DNA from: Epiperipatus broadwayi
Taxonomy: Eukaryota; Onychophora; Udeonychophora; Euonychophora; Peripatidae
Direction of reading: 5' to 3'
NCBI GenBank assembly: GCA_028023455.1
Contig: JAQFVV010006337.1
Coordinates: 1,727,001-1,791,000, forward strand
Length of the DNA stretch: 64,000 nt
Shown: in pieces, positions 1 to 12,440 of the stretch
Position numbering within the stretch: position 1 is the stretch's first letter
Layout: the number at the start of each line of letters is the position of its first letter
Program-made: the position numbers and the translations under genes
Notes under the pieces: model-generated
Seen by the model: only the letters and a program-made list of their open reading frames with translations
What the model was told of the DNA's origin: nothing
Databases searched by the model: none

Positions 1-2364
1 TTATAAAGACTAAATGGGATTCAATGAGTGAGAGTCAGTAAGACACAACGCATGAGTAATTATTAAAACATAATAATTTAATAAATATAAACAATTTAAT
101 TTACATTAGAAACATAGCACAGATTTAATGCGGTTATTAATTTGCATATAAGCAACTGATTTAGTATGCTAATGAGTTATAGTATAATAATAAATTAATG
201 TTATCAATGCGGTGATCATTACTTTAAGTAATGATAAGGACGTTTACAAATTCATCTCTAAAGAGAGATTTACTCTTGAGATGATAATTAATAATTTATC
301 GTTTATGAGCATATTTGGGCCTGTACAAAGGAGGAATGGGTTAGCCTAAATTAGCTTTACCATGACAATCCTAAAATATTCGACTAATGATAAAATGAGT
401 GGTTTATAAATGTCACTGCGCCACGTCTTATAGATAAAATGAGAAATACATATAAAAGAACTCGCAGTGCTAGCTAACTATAATGACAGCGTTTAAAATG
501 GAGAAGATGTCCGTCTTTGGACTGGAAGGCTTTATCACATATATGATTCCGCTTGTATTTATCACAAGGCGATATTCGAAAATATGAGTGGTAAGGATTC
601 CATGGCACGCCCTCCAATGTGTCATATGCAGAGCCTTAATACTCTAATGTTTATCCTGAGATCGGTTATACCAAACCTCATTCCTATACGAGTTACATGA
701 AGAAAATCCGGATTTCGGATGAGTAAATATGATAAAGCAAAATATAATTCTTTAAAATGCTATCATAAGTAAGCAACGTGAATATGGCTTAAGTCTTAAA
801 TGACTAATGAAATAATTTAAGCTTAAATAAAGCAATAATAGCATGTGTAACTTTAATAAATTTAGGATGTCGAATATAGAAGAGGGAAAAATATTATTTT
901 TCCTATTTAACAAGCCCAAGCATTCCTAAACGACAATATATTAATTAATTTAACTCTTAATGGTGTATAAGTAATAAATAGTTATTAAAGTATATTAATA
1001 ATCAAATTTATTAAAAAAAACATAAATTGCATTTAAATATCTATAGTGATATGATTTTTAAACAATCCGCCATTAACCATAATTTCAAAATATTTAACCG
1101 AGCGAACAGCGTTCAATAAGAAATTTTATGTTTAAACTATTTAAATATTCCAAAATATCGGAATGATGGTTGAAATAATATAAGTTCACTAGATTAAAAC
1201 ATTAGCACACTAAAACTAATTTAATAAGATATATATTTAAAATAAGTTTTGCCGCATGAAATAAAATAATTAGAGTGTGAAACTTAAAAAAAAAACTAGT
1301 ACATAATTCTGTGCTTAGCGTTTCAAAGAACACGTTTAAAAACTTAAGAGAGAAAATCACAAACTTAATGATAATTAAGTTTATAATCAGTTATAAAATA
1401 AATAAAGATTACATTCTGATTACAATTAAGATTTAGGAAAGAAATGAAGTGAGGAGAATTAAGAGTTCATTCTTCGGCAAAACGAATTACCTTTAGAAGT
1501 TATGGTGGCCACTTATAATAACATATACAAAGTTTAGCAAAGCACAATATTAATAAAATAATGGTAGGCATCTTCCAATATTCTTTACAATTAAACATAA
1601 CAGTTCTCAAGTAGCGATGGCATGGCAGAAGGCAGGACAGAGATGATTTAAGATCAGGGAGGCAAATTCCTTTTACTCACAGTCCATTTTTGTTACCACT
1701 CTCTACACAAATACCAGAGAGAAGATAGTGATTTGAACTCCTTTTTCGCGTTCCTAGAACTTCTGCTCCTCCTATACTTGAAATTTAGCAATATTGGAAG
1801 ATGTAAACAATACGTTCCAGAAAGCAGATTATTTAAACGTATTTTTAAAATTGCAAATAACTTTAAAATATGATTTTTTGGTTCGACTTGAAATGAGAAT
1901 GACATTTTTAAATTGTAATAATATTTTTTTAGAATTTCTGGCATTGCTTTAGCTCTACATTAATTGTATTTATTTTTATATCTATAATACATATACGCAC
2001 ATACACAATTATCTAAATGAAGGGGATTTACAAGCTTGAAAATAAAATATACTTAAGCTAAAATAATAATTCAACTGGTTACACATAACCTTTTCTTAAA
2101 TAAACAGGGTGGAAGTGATATGTGTATACGTGTGTGCTTAACATTCCTGGATGACCAAATAAACATATAAACAGGTTCAAACCTACTTTAAAGGTATGTA
2201 ATGTTATCAGGCAGTGAAGTTAAATATGTACTACAGATTTACCACTTCAGTAGACAAAGAACCTGAAGTGAATGCAGTGACAAGCCATTAAGTCTTGTTG
2301 GTCTCTGAACTCTTCTTAAGCTAATAGCAACAGTTTTACCCTTCCACACAAGTCTTAATTGACA
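1..2364. other. AT-rich region, no gene seen
   Basis: I find no convincing gene or element here. The first 750 bases are slightly less AT-biased than the rest but carry frequent stops in all frames. The only sizeable open frame (1693-1944, minus) has no recognisable motif and looks like chance. Confidence 0.5.
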
Positions 2365-3075
2365 TTGCAAAAATTCTCACACCTTTACCTCAAATAAAAC
2401 CAAAGAAACTTCATTATTGGGATGCCTATCTTCTTTTTTTTTTTCAACAATTATCCCAGATCATAACATTCTCACCTGTACAAACTTTGCCATTATAAAG
2501 AAATATAAAAGATGTAATCTAGAACCAAAATATTTGGACTTTCTTCTAAAGCTAAATCTCAATGCCCTTCCAACAAGCCACTTTCTTGTGATGTATAGAG
2601 GTTTTTCATCTTTGGACCCTGTTTGCTCACTCTGCCATAGGGAGGATGATACCATATTTCACATTTTCAACGATTGTCCCTCTCTTCAGGGCTGTAGAAT
2701 ATTGATTAATCAAATTTATACACAAAAACATCCAATTATCAACACACTCATAGAAGGTTTTGTTTATGGGGATTTTGCAATTATAAGAAGTGCAACTTTC
2801 ATCACTTTCTGTCTATGGTTTGTTAGATGCTTCCTAATCTTCAAGTCAGTTATACCTGATCCAACATTAATTTTTTTTACAAAAATTAAAAGATATCAAA
2901 GAAAGAGATTTGAAGTTAGCTTCTCACTTTATAGTAAATTCCACATGGAATCTTATTAATATTGGACATTAAGTAATTTGATGGTTTATAAATGTATTGC
3001 CAAATTTAATGTTATTTTATAATTTTTTTTTTATTGTAAACATAGTTGAATAAACCTGTTTTTGATAAGTTAACT
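2365..3075 (+). pseudogene. 5'-truncated L1/Tx1-like LINE, ORF2 C-terminus
   Basis: This is the end of a LINE ORF2 plus its 3'UTR. The reading frame at 2417-2959 aligns by eye with the C-terminus of the near-intact LINE at 11.5-12.3 kb. Shared landmarks are LEPKYLDFLLKLNL against LEPKFLNYLVKVNL, and a zinc-like motif CSLCHREDDTIFH..C against CPICKRHDETFDH..C. Homology begins near 2365 in another frame, so there is a frameshift near the start of the visible ORF. Endonuclease and RT are missing, as expected for a 5'-truncated LINE insertion. An AATAAA lies near 3050, shortly before homology fades. It is a dead copy. Confidence 0.72.
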
Positions 3076-6000
3076 TTATGCTATTTATTTTTCTCAGCAA
3101 AATATGTACATCAAACATTAAAGAGATAAAGTCTTCTAAAACATAAAGATAGATTCTTTTGTTCTAAATAGATGAACACTCTTCCCATAAGATCCAATTT
3201 TCCCTAAAGGATGAACATCATTTTAATACTGCTCTTAAATTCTAAAAAAATTTCATTATAGGATATTAAATACTGTCAAGTTTTAGCAACCAATAATTTA
3301 TCAGAATAAATGTTTTCCTTTATGTTTTTTTTTTTCCTCTTATATATAAAATATTCCTACAACAAGGAAGTTCAAACAAATTTCTCACAAAATTGATCCA
3401 ATTACATTTTCTCCTTCTTGCTTAGATTTAAATTTTCAAAATGAAGCTAGATAGACAAAACAAATTTTACTAATAAACTATTGGTGTCAACAAAAAACCT
3501 ACAAAATATTATATTTACTTTAACTTATGAAATCATTAATAATGTTTTTTATTTCTTCCTTTTTTTTAAGCAACTAAACCAAAGACCATTCTCAGGAAGT
3601 AAATTATGACATATAATCTCATCTAACATAGTTCTTAGTAATTATACATTAATGTTTTACTTGACTAATCACGGAGCATAAAGAAAGTTCAATATAGAGA
3701 GATTCCCTTTTTTTTTTTCATTTGCATTGATTAAACATTCATTTTATCAAATTGAACTTCACAAAAGAAATCATTTAACATTATACTTTTAGAATTTATA
3801 CTTTCCATCTGATTCTTGATGGAATTAGGTTATTATAGCAAGGCTTTAGTTCTACTTTATTTTATTAACTGGAGTTAGCATATTTGTAATTTTTAGTAAA
3901 TGTTCAAAAGTAATATTTCCCATAGATTTTTAGCTTTAAATTCAATATTAATTTATCATTAAATCAAAATGCAGAAAAGTTAGCAAATATCAAATTTTCT
4001 TACAGAAACAGGCTCCAAGATACAAAAACTTTTCCATTTTACTGACAATATAGTATGGATGATAACCAAGAAATTGCAAGATGAATAGTGGTCAGACTGA
4101 GGGACTTATTAGTTTCATTCATCCTTATGTTGTGTACAACATGGTATTTGCTAAAATTAATGAAAAAAAAACCTCATCCCTTATTTATAACATTCTATTG
4201 GAATTGCATGAGTTTTTAAAAAGAGAGCACATGATATGACAGAAAATTCCATTCCAATTTTGACAGTAATTTATTTATTTTAAAACTATAAACAAAAAAA
4301 TATGGCTTTCAAAAGTAAATATAAAGATGGCAATTTCTTTGTGAAGATTTCCAAAATTAACTGTATCAAGTCTTAATGCTGCTATTGATATAAGAACATT
4401 GTTTTAACTATCAACAAATCATCACTAAAACTTGCAAGGTTACTCCTCCACCCATACCATTCATCTTTTGAAAAAATTGAAAATTAGAGAATTAATACCC
4501 ACATACACACACACATACAAACAACAATTCTAATCTGAGCTTTCATTTGCATGTGCAATATTTATATTTATATTTCAGTACAAACATTTATGTATTTATT
4601 TATTAGTAGATCGGTGTATAGACATAATGGATTAAAATAATTTTCTTTTTATAACTTAAGAATTTTCACTTTATTTTAACCAGAGAATGGTTGCAGTTTT
4701 TTTTCCCGAAAAATTCAAAATACTATATTTCATAACGATTTTTTTAAATAATAATACAGACTCATTGATCTTTACAATATATAAATCTTATATAGCAAAC
4801 TAATTTTACATTAAATACATTTCCTAACATAATTACTATGTTTTTAAATTTAGAAATATATAAATATAATAAAAAAGAGATTCATATGTTCGGACATAAA
4901 AAGGAGAGTCATATACAGAGAAGTAAATCTTTAAATTAAAATCCTTTGTTTTCATGCTAAAATGAAGAAGAAGAAAAAAGAATAATGAATTGAAATAATT
5001 AAATTTAGAGGAATATATTAATAGTAAATGCTCTTAAAATGGATAACTATTCTACTGTAGAAAAAAAAATCCAACAATGTAAATCTGAACTCTACAGGAC
5101 ATTTTACTAATGACCTAACATCTAAGCTAAAGAGAGTAATTAAAACAGACAGAGAAAAAATAGCAATAAAGGTTTCAGAATCCCTATCACATACATTATC
5201 AATAAGAATGTAGTATAAAACTGAAAGAGGTGGCCTGGGAGAGATAAATACTAAATGAATTTGGATCCAAAAAGAAAGACTCTTTCATGTAATATATATA
5301 TAAAAAAACAAACCATGGATAATGGAATATTAAGTTTCTAGAAAGAAAGTGGATTTGAAACATTTGTCCATTCATATTTTATAAATTATTTCTTTCATTT
5401 ATATTATTTGTAACATTTATAAAATATTTATAAAATTCTAATAAATAAATAAAATTATTATAAGTTCTTATATTAAACAATCAGTCATTTGAAATGTTTT
5501 TAAATGGAAACATTAAAATAAACACACGCACAGTTTATAGATTTATATGTACACAGAAAATAAAAGACCCATTAACCAATGTCATACTACAGATTAATGG
5601 AGTTAGTGTGATATTATGCAAATATAAAACTGAGTGAACAAAAAGATATTGCAAGGCAAAAACAAACAAATAATATGATATTTCAACATTTATATTTATG
5701 TTAAATCAAAAATTGATACACATGTATTTCTTATGTAAAAATTGTGGGGGAAAAAGTTCACCATTAGTTAGGATAGTTATTTAAAAGATTTCATAAGATG
5801 GATTTAAAAATAAATACTAGATATAACAATAAAAATAAGGACATTAATTACATTTTGAAGTTAATGTCAGAAACTTTACAAATAAGTTAGACAAAAAAAT
5901 TAAATCTCTATTATTAGCAAAAAAAATAATAGATACAAACTAATTCAAACATTGGCAATCTTTTTTAAGCAGCCGAATGTGTGAAACATTTGTCATTATA

Positions 6001-7136
6001 ATTGAATAGTGTTTCTACAAGAAAAATTTCAGAAACATATTTAGTACAAAATATATCAAAACAAAATTCTTTTTAAAAAAAAATCATGTCATTTTTATAT
6101 AACAAAAATTAGAAAAAAAATTAACAAAAAATAGAAAAGAGATATTTATGAATTTTCGTGATAAGCATTTTTTTTACAAGATCTTCAATATTTACTGGTT
6201 TTTAAAAACTTGCAACTTGTAAATTATCTTTAAAATGCTTATTTGTCAATTATGATTTTATTTTTGACTTTATGATTTTCATGTCAGAACAAATTCTTAG
6301 CATTCAAAAGCATTAACATGATAGTATATCTTATAATGAAGCATGCACTTTTTGGATAATACAGTGGAGCTGCAAACTGCTATATTTTGTTCCAAATCTC
6401 CTTCGTATTCAAAAGAAATAGAGTATAACAGTTCACCTTTTGTTGATAAACATTGATTAGAATAGAATATGTATTCATTTATTGAAATGCAGATATATAG
6501 TACTCTTCAAAAAACATATATATTGAACCAGGTCCATCAAAAGAGAGTGAAGTTTATTCTTGTATGTTTAATACCTTTTATAATAATTTTAAAAAAAGCA
6601 CATGAACGACCGGTCTTTAAGCAGAGAAGTAGAATACCATTGATAGATAAATCATCAAGGGTACCTACAACCAGATGGAGACTATACAAAGCACAATCTA
6701 TGATTATATTTTCAGGCTATATCACTTCTCGACTGCTAGATTCAAACCCTTGCGATCCAAAGCATTTTATTTGTTTTGAGGATTAACATCAGGCTCCAGC
6801 CAACCATATGTTATATTCATAGGCATGCTTTGGACAACAGGCACACAACTCAGCACTTGATATATCCCATGACTAGCTCATACTCTGTCTCAGGGTCTAG
6901 CACATTACTTTAAAAAAAAACTCTACATTAATTTACTGGTGATATAGGGACAAGAGAGAGAGAGAGAGAAAATAAACCAAATTACAAGTAAGCAAACATT
7001 ATTATTTATTTACATACACATATATAGTTAATGTAATAAAATATAAATGACTTTAGACTATAGTTATAATAGACCTTCATTAAAAAGAGTTCATTTCATT
7101 TAAAATCAAGTATCTACTTGGTTATTTAAAAGTATC
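3076..7136. other. AT-rich gene-free stretch
   Basis: No supported gene. It contains homopolymer runs, a short CA-rich tract near 4500-4530 and a GA repeat near 6952-6970. An open frame at 6469-6786 (plus) has no recognisable domain or homologous copy in the window, and I do not call it. Confidence 0.45.
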
Positions 7137-7620
7137 TTTACCTAGGTTTTCATGACTGTCAATTCCCAACTGGTTGGCTTTTTGGTCTCCATTGATGGTT
7201 CCTGAGCTTGTTTTCCATTCTTTGTGTTGGCAGTGAGAGAGAGAGTTAGTGGCTGTGTCTATTTACAATCCAGACATTGTTCTAGGTGTTGGTTCAGGTG
7301 ATGTTTCAGTTGATTTTTTTTTTGTTAAGGGAGGCCTGAAGCCCATCTGAACATCCTATGGCTGTCCAGCAATACCTATTGCTAGATCTGCAGCATTTGC
7401 ATTGATGATGACTGCAACCATAATTGATTGGCTTACTATGGCATATGCAGTTTCAGAATATCTGGATCTCTGGAGCAATGAATAATCTAAGAATACAAAT
7501 GAAGACTGTAATGATTCAACCACAAAATGCAGACTAAACTGATTTACTGATTGCAGACCCGACTGTATAGCAATAAAATGAACCCAACTAAAAAACAATA
7601 GTTAAGATACAACTTTTATA
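7137..7620. other. Less AT-rich unclassified block
   Basis: This block is visibly richer in G and C than its surroundings and includes a GAGAGAGAG run near 7232. A minus-strand open frame (7356-7598) has no motif I recognise. It could be part of an unrelated repeat or old LINE 5' sequence; nothing in the window matches it. Confidence 0.3.
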
Positions 7621-8041
7621 TTACTCTCTCCTTGGTTCTTTTTACCATCTTTAATTAATCATAATTAAAATCTATATTTTTAATTATTTTTTACATTTCC
7701 TTAATTAATTGATTTTTACATTTAATATCTTATCATCCAGGAATCTGGCAAATTGAATTGCATCCCAAAGCCAATGAGATATTTTCACAAAAGTTTCACA
7801 TTTGTTTATTTTTAGGCATTTTATTTAACTATTTTAAAAAGGGTATGCTGAGTTTTAAATCTTGTTACTTTTCCATTAGACTCCCCCCCACCCACTCTTT
7901 AATGCTAAAAACTATCTTTTATTTTAAAAAAAAGATGATGCAATACGTTTATTTTAGCAAGTTTGCGTTTCTTAAAAAAAAAACTCTTTAAAAACAAATC
8001 CCACAGATATTCCCACCGTAATAAGACTTAGAAACTCTGCC

Positions 8042-9039
8042 ATGATTATATCTTTTCTGGGTGTAAAACCACAGTGCTTCTCCTGTGGTCAAAGAACCCA
8101 CCTAATAAAAGATTGTCTAGCCAAGATCTGTGACACATGTGGCACAAAAAAACCCGACTACATAGATGCAAGAAAAGCCCCAACAACTCAACAGATATAA
8201 CAAATCTTCAAAATAAAAAAACCTCTGTACTGTCACCTCAAACCTTTACACATAATATAGAATCAGATCAATCTAAAACAACTGAAAGAAAATCATACAG
8301 AATCGAAACTGAGCCCACCCCAACAAATGGTTTATCAGCCAGATCTCTGCCAAAACATACTCAAACCGCTGAAGTGTCAGACAGTCCACAGAACTTATCT
8401 TCTCTTAAGGCCCACACCTACAATCCCGAAGTCACAGAAACATCAAAATCTCCAAGAACACAAACACCTTTTATCAACCCTAAGTCATACAGGTCTAAAG
8501 ATAATTCTAGGGATGATTCATTGCTACAAAACCAACATGGCAGATTGAATCAGGATCACACTACATCCAACCATCCCAAGGGCTCCAAAAACACATCCAG
8601 CCATGCAGACACATCTCAGACGCATCATCCTGCTAACCACAGGAATAATAAAGATCACCATATTCCCATTAAAATTTCACCTTCTCCTTCGATCAACTCA
8701 TCAGACACTGAAACTGAGATGGACCTAACTAGCTATACAACTTCCACTAGGAAAAAATCCACTCGCTTGAATGGATCCAGCTCAGAGGATGAGTATTCAT
8801 TAACACAGTCATCCAATCATTACCATAACATTAAGTCCAAGGAAACCTCTAAGTCCCATACTTCAAAAAAAAAATGGAAAATTGCTAATTCTATTTTGCC
8901 TAACTCTCAAATCTATTCGAAGGATGAGTTTTCTAAAGATGAAATCCTGACCGAGCCTTTGAGATTTAATAACCAAAACAGCGCTCAACTCAAAATTCCT
9001 CTGGCGGTAGACTCTGACCAATCCCCAGCTTATGACTAA
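8042..9039 (+). pseudogene. LINE ORF1 (zinc-knuckle protein), one frameshift
   Basis: This is the nucleic-acid-binding ORF1 product of the LINE. From ATG 8042 the frame encodes CFSCGQRTHLIKDC, a perfect C-x2-C-x4-H-x4-C knuckle, followed by a second Cys pair (CDTCG). At the A7 run near 8143-8149 the frame shifts. The downstream frame (ATG 8137 to TAA 9039) then encodes about 300 residues very rich in Ser, Thr, Asn, His and Lys with no membrane or coiled-coil signature. The knuckle side reads open upstream of 8042, so the true start lies further 5' or is lost. The stop overlaps the ORF2 start. The zinc-knuckle role (binding element RNA) is known for this family; the disordered tail is only described. 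Confidence 0.72.
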
Positions 9040-10350
9040 GGTCTCTTGCCAGATAGCTGGAGTTAATGTCAGAGGCATTAATTCGCTTACACGAGTACAT
9101 GCCATAAGACATTGGTTTAATTCGTTTACCCCCCACATTATGTTTATGGGCGAAACCAAATATCACCAAAAGTCCAATAGCCTCATTTTAACTGAGCTTA
9201 ACAAGCTTGGCTATACATATCTAACAGTCAACCTTACAGCTACTGAAGGCGTAGGTATCTTAATAAATAACAAACACCCCCCTAACAAGTTTAAGATCAC
9301 CTACCAAGATAAGAACCTTATCTGTGCCAACCTAACCTATGGCAATAATATAATCAATGCATTTTATGTCTACACCCCCAATAGCCATGCAATATTCCTT
9401 CGGATCATAAACACTATAAATATGATAACAGCCAACAATAACTCCCCAGCACTCCTCTTTGGGGACTTCAACGTCTCCTATGATCACTTTACAAACAAGT
9501 ATCTTCACTTGCTCAACAGACATTTTATTAATGGCAGGGGCTTCTTTCCTCATAACGCCTATTCTTACTACACCAAAAAGTATCATACATTAATTGATCT
9601 GATGTTTTACACCTCTGAACTCCATCATTGTCTGGAAGCTACTCTTCAACCTGTTCCCTTCTCTGACCATCATGCTATTATCACCACACTGCAACTAACC
9701 AACTACTCCTCATCCTTTCTCAACCGGTCAATCAGAATGTTAACTAAAGCTTCCATGACTGAAGCCATTGTATCTGAAGCATACATCCTCTTCCACAAAA
9801 TCAACATACTAAAAAGGCCCCCAGAAGAGGCATGGTTCGCCTTCATTGGGATAATCCATTCCTTGATTGCTCACTATACTAGAAACAACAAAGGGCCATC
9901 TACGCTTATGAATGAGCTTGACCAAATCAATAATAAAATAAAGACATGCTCAACTGAACCAGATCATATCAAACACCTTCTATCACTAAAACATCAGTAT
10001 AAGGAAAAACAGATGGCTATTGTGGAGTATATTTCTATTAAAAGATCACAAAACTTTCTTACTACCCAACACTGCTGGACTCGGGGATATTTGCGATGGG
10101 CATTGGGAGCTAGGAAAAAACTTAACACTCCAACCTCCCTTATTGTCAATGGAAACTATGTCACTGGTCATCACATGATTGAACACATTGGTCTTCACTT
10201 CAAAAACCGACTTCAAAATAATATTCCAAAGACTATCAGTGAATGGCTGGATCACCCATCTGCTATAAACCATGGCATAACAGCAGCTGATCTTAAAAAC
10301 CGTCTATCAGCACTTTCTGACAGTGTTCATCCTGGGATGCATGCTATACC
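9032..10350 (+). CDS. LINE ORF2 N-terminus: apurinic-type endonuclease
   Basis: This part of ORF2 nicks target DNA to prime reverse transcription. Residues 1-225 form an exonuclease III/APE-type domain with the expected catalytic blocks in order: GVNVRGI (Asn), GETK (Glu), VYTPN, GDFNV (Asp/Asn) and FSDHH (Ser-Asp-His). All key residues appear intact. A linker to the RT follows. The ATG at 9032 overlaps the ORF1 stop by 8 nt (ATGACTAA), suggesting coupled translation. The frame ends at TAA 10358-10360, but homology crosses to the next frame slightly earlier, so a one-base indel at about 10330-10350 breaks ORF2. Confidence 0.85.
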
Positions 10351-11475
10351 AAGATTTTAATTTCCCACCTTGATAACTTTGCTATCCCAATCATGATGAG
10401 CATGATCAATTATCTATCCACTAAAAGAAGAAAAATAAATAATCTCTACCCGATTGCCTTAGTGCCATTCATCAAGAAGAACAAAGATCCAACCAACATC
10501 CATAACATAAGGCCTATCTCCATTTTAATCAAAGTTATCGAAGGTGTAATTAAAGAGAAAATCCAGCAAAAAATTTTAGACAATATTGTTCAGTCACAAT
10601 ATGCAAGAAAAGGATCTTCAGCCCTAACAGCAATGGGTGAAGTCAAGATTCTCCTTGATCATATTAGATCTAATCGCTTATCAAAACCCATTGCAGTCCA
10701 GCTAGACATAACAGAGGCTTTTGACTCGATTAATATTCACACACTTCTTACTCTTCTAAAAGACCTCAACATTCCTTCTCATATTATACAGATTCTGGAG
10801 AATCTTCTCTACAATAGGCTAATTCACATCTCCTTAGATGGATTCTACACAGATGGGTTCTCCCCCGACCTGTCTATTCCTCAAGGATCTCCATTGAGTG
10901 CCATCCTTTTTATATACTATCTCAACCCCCTATTGAGAGATATAGAAATCTCATTCACCGGAGTATTCATTCCTCGCATCAAAAAATCCTTCAAGTTGTT
11001 TGCATATATGGATGATGTCCTCGTAATACTACCATCTCAAAAACATCTCCCAACACTCTACAAGATTTTGGATAAATTTGCCCGTGATTCACAACTCAAA
11101 TTTAACTCCAACAAATCTTCATCTTGGAAAATTCTATCAGGAAAGAAAGTCTCATCTAGATTTCTAGCTGAGCCCCAGGACTTTCTTGGCTTCCCTATCT
11201 CCATGTCTCAAATAGCCATGTCAAAAAAACTACAGAACTCCTTAATCAACTCCACATCCCAGATTATTCAATCCCTTTCCAGGGTGTATCTCTCCATACA
11301 GGGAAAAGTAGCGCTACTGAACATGAAAGTCATGTCCAAGATTGCATACTACCTCCCCATCATGACAGCAACAAAAGCCTTTACCAAAAAAATCAATAGT
11401 CTATGTGCTAAACTCTTTTGGAAAAACAGTAACGTCTATAAGCATGACAAGGATGCAATACCATCGCAAATCTAA
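10321..11475 (+). CDS. LINE ORF2 middle: reverse transcriptase
   Basis: This is the RT core of the same ORF2, in a frame one base off the endonuclease part; its open frame already reads sensibly from about 10345, before the first ATG at 10393. Visible RT motifs in order: IRPIS, QLDITEAFDSI (motif A, Asp), PQGSPLSAILF (motif B), FAYMDDVL (motif C, YMDD) and FLGFPIS. The catalytic Asp residues are present. It ends at 11475, while homology has moved into the next frame near 11455-11470, marking the second frameshift. Apart from these two indels the RT is uninterrupted, which suggests recent mobility of the family. Confidence 0.85.
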   Translation, partial: QCSSWDACYTKILISHLDNFAIPIMMSMINYLSTKRRKINNLYPIALVPFIKKNKDPTNIHNIRPISILIKVIEGVIKEKIQQKILDNIVQSQYARKGSSALTAMGEVKILLDHIRSNRLSKPIAVQLDITEAFDSINIHTLLTLLKDLNIPSHIIQILENLLYNRLIHISLDGFYTDGFSPDLSIPQGSPLSAILFIYYLNPLLRDIEISFTGVFIPRIKKSFKLFAYMDDVLVILPSQKHLPTLYKILDKFARDSQLKFNSNKSSSWKILSGKKVSSRFLAEPQDFLGFPISMSQIAMSKKLQNSLINSTSQIIQSLSRVYLSIQGKVALLNMKVMSKIAYYLPIMTATKAFTKKINSLCAKLFWKNSNVYKHDKDAIPSQI

Positions 11476-12268
11476 TGGGATGTCCTTTCACTCCATCCCC
11501 TCAATTATCTTTCAAAAATCTCACACATTAATTCATAACCTCTTACAAAAACATGATTCCTTCAATATTTCAGAGGCCGTTCAACCGACGGACAGACCTC
11601 CTCCTCAAAAATGCTGGCTAGACCAGGTTCTCCAGCTTCTCAATCAATTTACATCTAATTTACAAAATCCATATATTACAAAAATCACCATCTGGCAAGC
11701 CCACCATAAAATCAACCCTGAAATCAACTCAATGTTGCCAATGCTTGGCATCACTAATCATAGAATTACTTCAATATTCAAGTTCTTAGCATTAGAGCCT
11801 AAATTTTTAAACTACCTAGTAAAAGTAAATCTGGGAGCCATGCATACCAACTGGTTCCTCCACCACAAGAGATTTCTTAACAACATTGACCCTATCTGCC
11901 CAATCTGCAAGAGGCATGATGAGACATTTGACCACATAATTCGCTCATGTACCGGACTTAGTAGTATCAAATTTTTAATTTTCCAAAACAGTAAAACTGA
12001 TATTTACAGAATCCTCTCGCTAAAAGAATCTCTACAAAGTAAACAATTTCCAATTATAAGAATGTCAGTATTTCTCACCCACTCTATCTGGAATGTGAGA
12101 TGCAAATTAGTATTCACAAATCCTCCACCAGACCCAAACAGTCTATTCATTTCTCTCTTAAACAAAATCAAAAATAAAGACATGATCTTTTCCTCCAAAT
12201 TTTTATTTGAAGAAACCTGGAATCTATTCCAAATTCCAAAGCCCAATACATTTCCAAATAGCTTATGA
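11405..12268 (+). CDS. LINE ORF2 C-terminal domain with zinc motif
   Basis: This is the C-terminal part of the same ORF2, back in the frame of the endonuclease. The first about 20 codons (11405-11460) are probably out of frame; true sequence resumes around SNGMSFHSI. It contains a Cys/His cluster CPICKRHDETFDHIIRSC (C-x2-C ... H-x4-C type), typical of LINE ORF2 C-termini and thought to bind nucleic acid. The same region is conserved in the truncated copy at 2417-2959, which supports it as a real domain. It ends at TGA 12266-12268, about 150 bases before AATAAA. Confidence 0.78.
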   Translation: MLNSFGKTVTSISMTRMQYHRKSNGMSFHSIPSIIFQKSHTLIHNLLQKHDSFNISEAVQPTDRPPPQKCWLDQVLQLLNQFTSNLQNPYITKITIWQAHHKINPEINSMLPMLGITNHRITSIFKFLALEPKFLNYLVKVNLGAMHTNWFLHHKRFLNNIDPICPICKRHDETFDHIIRSCTGLSSIKFLIFQNSKTDIYRILSLKESLQSKQFPIIRMSVFLTHSIWNVRCKLVFTNPPPDPNSLFISLLNKIKNKDMIFSSKFLFEETWNLFQIPKPNTFPNSL

Positions 12269-12418
12269 CAACAATCTATAAACCACAGGATTTATTCCAT
12301 ACCCTGGATTAATATTTTCATAAATCATTGACTACCAACCCAGTAGTGACATTATAGACTCTTTTTTTGTCAATGTACTATAAAAAATTACTGTATTAAA
12401 AAACCAATATTCTCCCTA

Positions 12419-12424
12419 AATAAA
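12419..12424 (+). promoter_or_regulatory. Poly(A) signal of the LINE
   Basis: AATAAA lies about 150 bases after the ORF2 stop, where a LINE 3' end is expected. The truncated relative also has AATAAA just before its homology ends (near 3050). Confidence 0.55.
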
Positions 12425-12440
12425 ATTCTTTTAAAACTAA

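Larger units (their letters stand above)
7985..12440 (+). mobile_element. Near-intact L1/Tx1-like non-LTR retrotransposon
   Basis: A two-ORF LINE. ORF1 carries a CCHC zinc knuckle. ORF2 carries an apurinic-type endonuclease, a reverse transcriptase and a C-terminal CCHC-like zinc motif. The 3'UTR has AATAAA at 12419. The open frame continues upstream of the first ATG at 8042 to about 7985 with sense-like residues before the knuckle, so the 5' part of ORF1 is probably missing or frameshifted. Only about three frameshifts interrupt the approximately 4.2-kb coding length, and I see almost no internal nonsense codons, so this is one of the younger elements here. A truncated relative lies at 2.37-3.08 kb. 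Assignment to the L1/Tx1 group rests on the domain order and RT motifs, not on a phylogeny. Confidence 0.85.

Noticed and set aside
6469-6786. 105-codon open frame as a gene
   Set aside because: No motif, no homologous copy here, composition like AT-rich chance.
7356-7598. Minus-strand 80-codon open frame as a gene
   Set aside because: No recognisable domain and no supporting context; the block's base composition is noted instead.
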